DNA of 64,000 nucleotides from Streptomyces pactum. Its GTDB lineage: Bacteria; Actinomycetota; Actinomycetes; Streptomycetales; Streptomycetaceae. The position numbers and the translations under genes are program-made. Numbering within the stretch: position 1 is the stretch's first letter; every line of letters begins with the position of its first letter. Location of the stretch: positions 7,358,001 to 7,422,000 of the forward strand of contig NZ_CP019724.1 of the NCBI RefSeq assembly GCF_002005225.1, read 5' to 3'. The notes beneath the pieces are model-generated. The model saw only the letters and a list, made by a program, of their open reading frames with translations. It was not told the DNA's origin and did no database searches. Below, one piece after another: positions 60,145 to 64,000 of this stretch.

Positions 60145-61824
60145 TCAGCCCTCCCCGGGCAGCGCCCGCGCCAGAATGCCGCCGAGGTCGGCCCCGGTCG
60201 GCAGCGTGCCGAAGGCATGGCCCCAGTCGCCGCCGAGCCGGCTCGCGCAGAACGCGTCCGCGACGGCGGGCGGGGCGTGCCGGACCAGGAGGGAGGCCTG
60301 GAGGGTGAGAGCCATCAGTTCCACCAGGCGGCGGGCACCGGTCTCGGACGCCTCCGCCAGCCCCGACTCCAGCCGGGCCACGGCGGCGTCCAGCCGGGTG
60401 TCCGCGCCGCGGGCGAGGGCGAGTTCGTCGAAGAAGGCGTGCGCGGTGGCGGGGGAGCGGCCGAGCGCCCGCAGGACGTCGAGGGCGTTGACGTTCCCCG
60501 AGCCCTCCCAGATCGACAGCAGCGGCGCCTCGCGGTAGTGGCGGGGCATGCCCGACTCCTCCACGTAGCCGTTGCCGCCGAGGCACTCCAGGGCCTCCGC
60601 GGTGAACGCCGGGCCCCGCTTGGTCACCCAGTACTTGCCGACGGCGGTGGCGATCCGCCGGAACGCCGCCTCCCCCGCGTCGCCGCGCACCGCCCGGTCC
60701 GCCGCGCCCGCCAGCCGCAGGGTGAGCGTCGTCGCGGCCTGCGACTCCAGCGCCAGGTCGGCCAGGACGTTGCGCATCAGCGGCTGGTCGACCAGCCGGG
60801 CGCCGAACGCGCCGCGGTGCCGTACGTGGTGCCCGGCCTCGACGAGCGTCTTGCGCATGAGCGTCGCCGAGGACATCACGCAGTCCAGCCGGGTGCAGTT
60901 GACCATCTCGATGATCGTCTTGACGCCCTGCCCCTCGGGCCCGACCCGCCAGGCGACCGTCCCGTCGAACTCGGGCTCCGACGAGGCGTTGGACCGGTTG
61001 CCGAGCTTGTCCTTCAGCCGCTGGATGCGGAAGGTGTTGCGACCGCCGTCCGGCAGCACCCGCGGCACCAGGAAGCAGGACAGGCCCTCCGGGGCCTGGG
61101 CCAGCACCAGGAACACGTCGCACATGGGCGCCGACGTGAACCACTTGTGCCCGCGCAGCGTGTAGACGCCGGGTTCGGCGGTCGGGGTGGCCGCCGTCGT
61201 GTTCGTACGGACGTCGGAGCCGCCCTGTTTCTCGGTCATCCCCATGCCGGCCAGCAGGCCCCGCTTCTCCGTGGGCGTGCGCAGCCCCGGCTCGTACTCC
61301 CGGCCGGTGAGCAGCGGCTCGTAGACCTTCGCGAGCTCGGGCTGTGCACGCAGCGCGGGGACGGCCGCGTAGGTCATCGAGGTCGGGCAGCCGTGGCCGG
61401 CCTCGGTGTGCCCCCACACCAGCCCGCCCGCGGTCCGCGCGACATGCGCGCCCGGCCGGTCGTCGGCCCAGGGCGCGCCCGCCAGCCCCTCGCCGACCGC
61501 CACGCGCATCAGATGGTGCCAGCTCGGGTGGTACTCGACCTCGTCGACCCGGTTGCCGTACCGGTCGTGCGTGCGCAGCACGGGCTCGTGGCGGTTGGCC
61601 AGGTCGCCCCACTCCTGTGCCTGCGCGCTCCCCGCCCGCCTGCCGAGCCGCCGCAGGTCCTCCTCGGCCCACCCGGCGTCCTCCCGCCGCACCCCCTCCA
61701 GCAGGGCCGTGTCGTCGGAGGCGTCGTAGGGGGCCAGGGGAGGTGGCTGATTGGTGACGTCGTGCGTGGCGTACCCCGCCGGTCGGCCCGCGGACTCGTA
61801 CGGCTCCTGCGCGAGTGTCGTCAT
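60145..61824 (-). CDS. aidB: AidB-type acyl-CoA dehydrogenase
   Basis: 559 residues, AidB length. Features: N-terminal 'THDVTNQPPPLAPYDASDDT', FAD-binding region 'GMGMTEKQGGSDVRTNTTAA' and 'LRGHKWFTSAPMCDVFLVLA', the basic-site stretch 'FDGTVAWRVGPEGQGVKTII', and 'ECLGGNGYVEESGMPRHYRE' with 'LLSIWEGSGNVNALDVLRAL'. E. coli AidB is induced by alkylating agents and binds DNA; in actinobacteria the role is less clear. Divergent from a PaaX-family regulator; a perfect 10-bp inverted repeat between them is the probable control site. Confidence 0.94.
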   Translation of the reverse strand: MTTLAQEPYESAGRPAGYATHDVTNQPPPLAPYDASDDTALLEGVRREDAGWAEEDLRRLGRRAGSAQAQEWGDLANRHEPVLRTHDRYGNRVDEVEYHPSWHHLMRVAVGEGLAGAPWADDRPGAHVARTAGGLVWGHTEAGHGCPTSMTYAAVPALRAQPELAKVYEPLLTGREYEPGLRTPTEKRGLLAGMGMTEKQGGSDVRTNTTAATPTAEPGVYTLRGHKWFTSAPMCDVFLVLAQAPEGLSCFLVPRVLPDGGRNTFRIQRLKDKLGNRSNASSEPEFDGTVAWRVGPEGQGVKTIIEMVNCTRLDCVMSSATLMRKTLVEAGHHVRHRGAFGARLVDQPLMRNVLADLALESQAATTLTLRLAGAADRAVRGDAGEAAFRRIATAVGKYWVTKRGPAFTAEALECLGGNGYVEESGMPRHYREAPLLSIWEGSGNVNALDVLRALGRSPATAHAFFDELALARGADTRLDAAVARLESGLAEASETGARRLVELMALTLQASLLVRHAPPAVADAFCASRLGGDWGHAFGTLPTGADLGGILARALPGEG

Positions 61825-61831
61825 GACGGGA

Positions 61832-61871
61832 GTGTTGCACTGTTCCTGCGACCGCAGCAATAGTGCAACAC
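61832..61871. promoter_or_regulatory. PaaX operator candidate between aidB and paaX-like genes
   Basis: Perfect inverted repeat GTGTTGCACT (61832-61841) and AGTGCAACAC (61862-61871), 20-base spacer. The right arm lies where the -35 of the paaX-like promoter is expected (its -10-like TACAGT is 61884-61889). The left arm is 7 bases from the aidB start codon. Confidence 0.85.
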
Positions 61872-61899
61872 GGGAGGCGCACGTACAGTACGTGCTCAT

Positions 61900-62679
61900 G
61901 TGGACGGACGACACGTGCCCGCGCGGATGAACGGCTCCGCGCCCCCCGGCGAGCTCGTGCTGCGCCCGCTGTCCGCGCGCTCGGTCGTCCTGAGCCTGCT
62001 GCTCGGCGCCCATCCCCCCGAACTGCCGGTGCGGGAGCTGGTTCGGCTCGTCGAGGGATTCGACGTCGGCGGGTCCACCGTGCGCGCCGCGCTGAGCCGG
62101 ATGGCCGCCGCCGGTGACCTGCGTCGCACGGACGCCGGCTACCGCCTCAGTGAGCGGCTGCTGGAGCGCCAGCGGCGCCAGGACGAGGCCGTACACCCGC
62201 ACACGCGCGCGTGGGAGGGGGACTGGGAGATGGTCGTGATCACCGCGACGGGGCGCGGTCCCGCCGAACGCGCCGACCTGCGCACCCGGCTGACCGTCCT
62301 GCGTCTCGCCGAACTCCGCGAGGGCGTCTGGCTGCGCCCGGCCAACCTGCGCCGCCCGCTGCCGGCCGAGCTGGACCTGGTGGCCGAGCGCTGTGCCACG
62401 CGCCCCGGCCGCCCGGCCGCCGAACTGGCCGCGAGCCTGTGGCCGCTGGACGCCTGGTCCGCCACGGCCCGGGCGCTGCTCGCCCATGTCGACCGGGCCC
62501 GGCGTCCGGCCGACCGCCTCACCGCCTTCGCGGCCGTCGTCCGTCACCTGCTCGCCGACCCGGTCCTGCCCCCGGAGCTCCTCCCGGCACGTTGGCCGGG
62601 CCGGGCCCTGCGCGACGCCTACACGGACTACCAGCGGGAGCAGGCCGGACAGGTCCGGGCGCGGGGCACCCGGACCTGA
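61900..62679 (+). CDS. PaaX-family transcriptional regulator
   Basis: 259 residues. N-terminal winged helix 'SARSVVLSLLLGAHPPELPV', 'STVRAALSRMAAAGDLRRTD'; PaaX middle domain 'WEGDWEMVVITATGRGPAER' and 'REGVWLRPANLRRPLPAELD'; C-terminal domain 'PLDAWSATARALLAHVDRAR' and 'LADPVLPPELLPARWPGRAL'. PaaX repressors usually respond to an acyl-CoA such as phenylacetyl-CoA, which fits control of an acyl-CoA-dehydrogenase-like aidB. The start is uncertain: GTG 61900 lies 10 bases after TACAGT (possible leaderless), while ATG 61927 is the first ATG; neither has a ribosome site. Confidence 0.9.
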   Translation: MDGRHVPARMNGSAPPGELVLRPLSARSVVLSLLLGAHPPELPVRELVRLVEGFDVGGSTVRAALSRMAAAGDLRRTDAGYRLSERLLERQRRQDEAVHPHTRAWEGDWEMVVITATGRGPAERADLRTRLTVLRLAELREGVWLRPANLRRPLPAELDLVAERCATRPGRPAAELAASLWPLDAWSATARALLAHVDRARRPADRLTAFAAVVRHLLADPVLPPELLPARWPGRALRDAYTDYQREQAGQVRARGTRT

Positions 62680-62681
62680 GG

Positions 62682-62703
62682 CGACGGCGTCAGGCCGCCG
62701 TCG
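62682..62703. terminator. Stem-loop between convergent paaX-like and pectate lyase genes
   Basis: Perfect 8-bp stem CGACGGCG / CGCCGTCG with a 6-base loop, followed by TT on the plus strand. It starts 3 bases after the paaX-like stop. Confidence 0.65.
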
Positions 62704-62712
62704 TTCGCCGCG

Positions 62713-63516
62713 TCACCTGTAGGTGATGTCGGACGACGCGTACTTGCAGTGCGTGCCGTCGGGGCCGGAGCCGTTGGAGTCCGGCTCGTCGCCGTCGTCG
62801 TTGCCGATGTACTTCTGGCACGGGACGATCTTCTTGTCGCCGTCCCCGACGATCGTGATGTTGCGCAGCGTCGCGCTGTCGCCGTAGTTGGTGTTGATGC
62901 CGGCGATCCGGCTGCCCTTCCAGTTCACCTCGATGGTGTTGAGGTTGATCGTCCGCTTGTACTGCGTCGAGCAGTTGCCGCAGGAGCGGATGAAGGTGCC
63001 GAAGTTCTTGACCGCGAAGCCGGAGACGTTCAGGGTTCCGGCTCCGTTGAACTGGAACACCTTGTCACTGGCTTCCTTGGCGCCGCCGCCGGAGACGGTG
63101 TAGACGTTCGACGACGAGGAGCCCCGGAAGGTCGCCGCGTCCTCGCCGACGTCCTCCCACCAGACGTTCTGCAGGGTGCAGCCGCCTTTGCAGTGGATGC
63201 CGTCCGCGGCGGGGGCGCCGATGATCACGTTCTTGAGGACGGCGCCCGGGGCCAGTTCCAGGATCGGGCCCTGGTCCTCGTCCTGGCCGCCGGAGCCGAG
63301 GTCGCCGGTGCCGTAGAGACGCTTCATCCCGTAGTCCTTGGTACCGGAGACCGGGATGGTCGAGGAGACCCCTTCGCTGCCGTTGGGGGTCGGCCAGGTG
63401 GCGGCGTGTGCCGCGGAGGTTCCGGAGGTCATGAGCATGCCAACCGATAGCCCGAGTGCGGCCAGTGCGCCGGTCGCGGCGCGCCGCCGCGCGCGGGGGC
63501 GTGTCGTAGCGGTCAT
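62713..63516 (-). CDS. Secreted pectate lyase, PL3 family
   Basis: 267 residues. Signal peptide 'ATGALAALGLSVGMLMTSGT' ending 'AHAA', preceded by an Arg-rich stretch. Mature PL3 core: 'SSTIPVSGTKDYGMKRLYGT', 'DQGPILELAPGAVLKNVIIG', 'APAADGIHCKGGCTLQNVWW', 'EDVGEDAATFRGSSSSNVYT', 'GGGAKEASDKVFQFNGAGTL', 'YKRTINLNTIEVNWKGSRIA'. PL3 enzymes cut polygalacturonate by beta-elimination with calcium, outside the cell. GAAGGGA lies about 8 bases before ATG 63516. A clear promoter with a palindromic operator in the spacer lies ~150 bases upstream. Confidence 0.94.
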   Translation of the reverse strand: MTATTRPRARRRAATGALAALGLSVGMLMTSGTSAAHAATWPTPNGSEGVSSTIPVSGTKDYGMKRLYGTGDLGSGGQDEDQGPILELAPGAVLKNVIIGAPAADGIHCKGGCTLQNVWWEDVGEDAATFRGSSSSNVYTVSGGGAKEASDKVFQFNGAGTLNVSGFAVKNFGTFIRSCGNCSTQYKRTINLNTIEVNWKGSRIAGINTNYGDSATLRNITIVGDGDKKIVPCQKYIGNDDGDEPDSNGSGPDGTHCKYASSDITYR

Positions 63517-63664
63517 GTTCTGATCCCTTCCATAGGGAGTGGGGGTGGAACGGAACATGTACGTGAACGCTGTGCGTCGTCCTGTTCGGTGTCGCGAACG
63601 CGGCGGGTCACTGGTGGGGTCCTGGGTGACCCACCGCGCTCGCGACGGTCATGCTGATGAACGG

Positions 63665-63693
63665 ACCGTAGAGGGCAAGCGCTTTCTAGTCAA
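63665..63693 (-). promoter_or_regulatory. Pectate lyase promoter with LacI/cre-like operator in the spacer
   Basis: On the minus strand TTGACT (63688-63693), a 17-base spacer and TACGGT (63665-63670). The spacer contains GAAAGCGCTTGC (63675-63686), a near-palindrome around AGCGCTT resembling LacI-family and CcpA cre sites. A bound repressor would block polymerase directly. Confidence 0.78.
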
Positions 63694-63730
63694 CGCCTCG
63701 CGCGAGGGCGCGCCGCCTCGCGCACGCGAG

Positions 63731-64000
<270 letters not shown>

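Overview
The window is a GC-rich actinobacterial chromosome segment and almost certainly comes from Streptomyces. The third codon positions are strongly G/C. GTG starts, ATGA/GTGA stop-start overlaps and AGGAGG-type ribosome sites are common. The gene families point the same way: conservon (Cvn) proteins, DUF5709, DUF6397, DUF5997, a DUF3516 helicase and the zinc-free ribosomal protein L31. No rRNA, tRNA, CRISPR array, insertion sequence, phage or biosynthetic cluster was seen. From memory the order resembles the left part of the S. coelicolor chromosome (ABC pair, tct operon, CitAB-like system, molybdenum hydroxylase, Ung), but this was not checked.

Layout. 1-11.7 kb holds a SNF2 helicase cut by the left edge, a secreted esterase, small conserved proteins, an MpaB-type oxygenase, a methyltransferase, the wreck of a conservon (cvnC fused out of frame to cvnD), a solitary Roadblock protein and TesB thioesterase. 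11.7-16 kb holds a DUF3516 helicase in operon with tesB, a membrane metal-dependent hydrolase, L31 type B and an acidic DUF5709 protein. 16.7-26.3 kb holds a heterodimeric ABC exporter with complementary degenerate ATP sites, an L,D-transpeptidase-like lipoprotein, a MarR regulator divergent from a second ABC exporter, an MltG-like transglycosylase, a flavin oxidoreductase and a YjbQ protein. 26.7-33.5 kb is a transport module: tctCBA (tripartite tricarboxylate transporter) faces a CitA/CitB-type two-component system across a 46-bp minisatellite. 33.5-38.6 kb is a PaoABC-like molybdenum hydroxylase operon with its XdhC maturation factor, probably controlled by the divergent TetR regulator through two palindromes. 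39.3-46.4 kb holds a GH15 glycosidase, a polysaccharide deacetylase, a DMT-like membrane protein, a short-chain dehydrogenase, an MGDG-synthase-like glycosyltransferase and small DUF proteins. 46.5-55.9 kb holds a divergent, apparently leaderless pair (DUF5997 and a headless LysR effector domain), a DUF4142 protein, a GH127 arabinofuranosidase with an inserted LamG domain, a HAD phosphatase, an Lrp regulator, an FUSC exporter and a lactonase. 56-64 kb holds a CbiX-like protein, a BadF-type sugar kinase with Ung, an Asp-box propeller, AidB divergent from PaaX, a pectate lyase, and the C-terminus of an old-yellow-enzyme reductase.

The general picture is a soil saprophyte. It has plant-polymer enzymes (GH127, PL3, esterase, GH15), uptake and sensing of carboxylates, and several local regulator-operator pairs whose palindromes can be read directly. 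A further theme is an unusual density of short tandem repeats (16-57 bp units): about ten independent arrays, mostly between genes and one inside the response-regulator gene.
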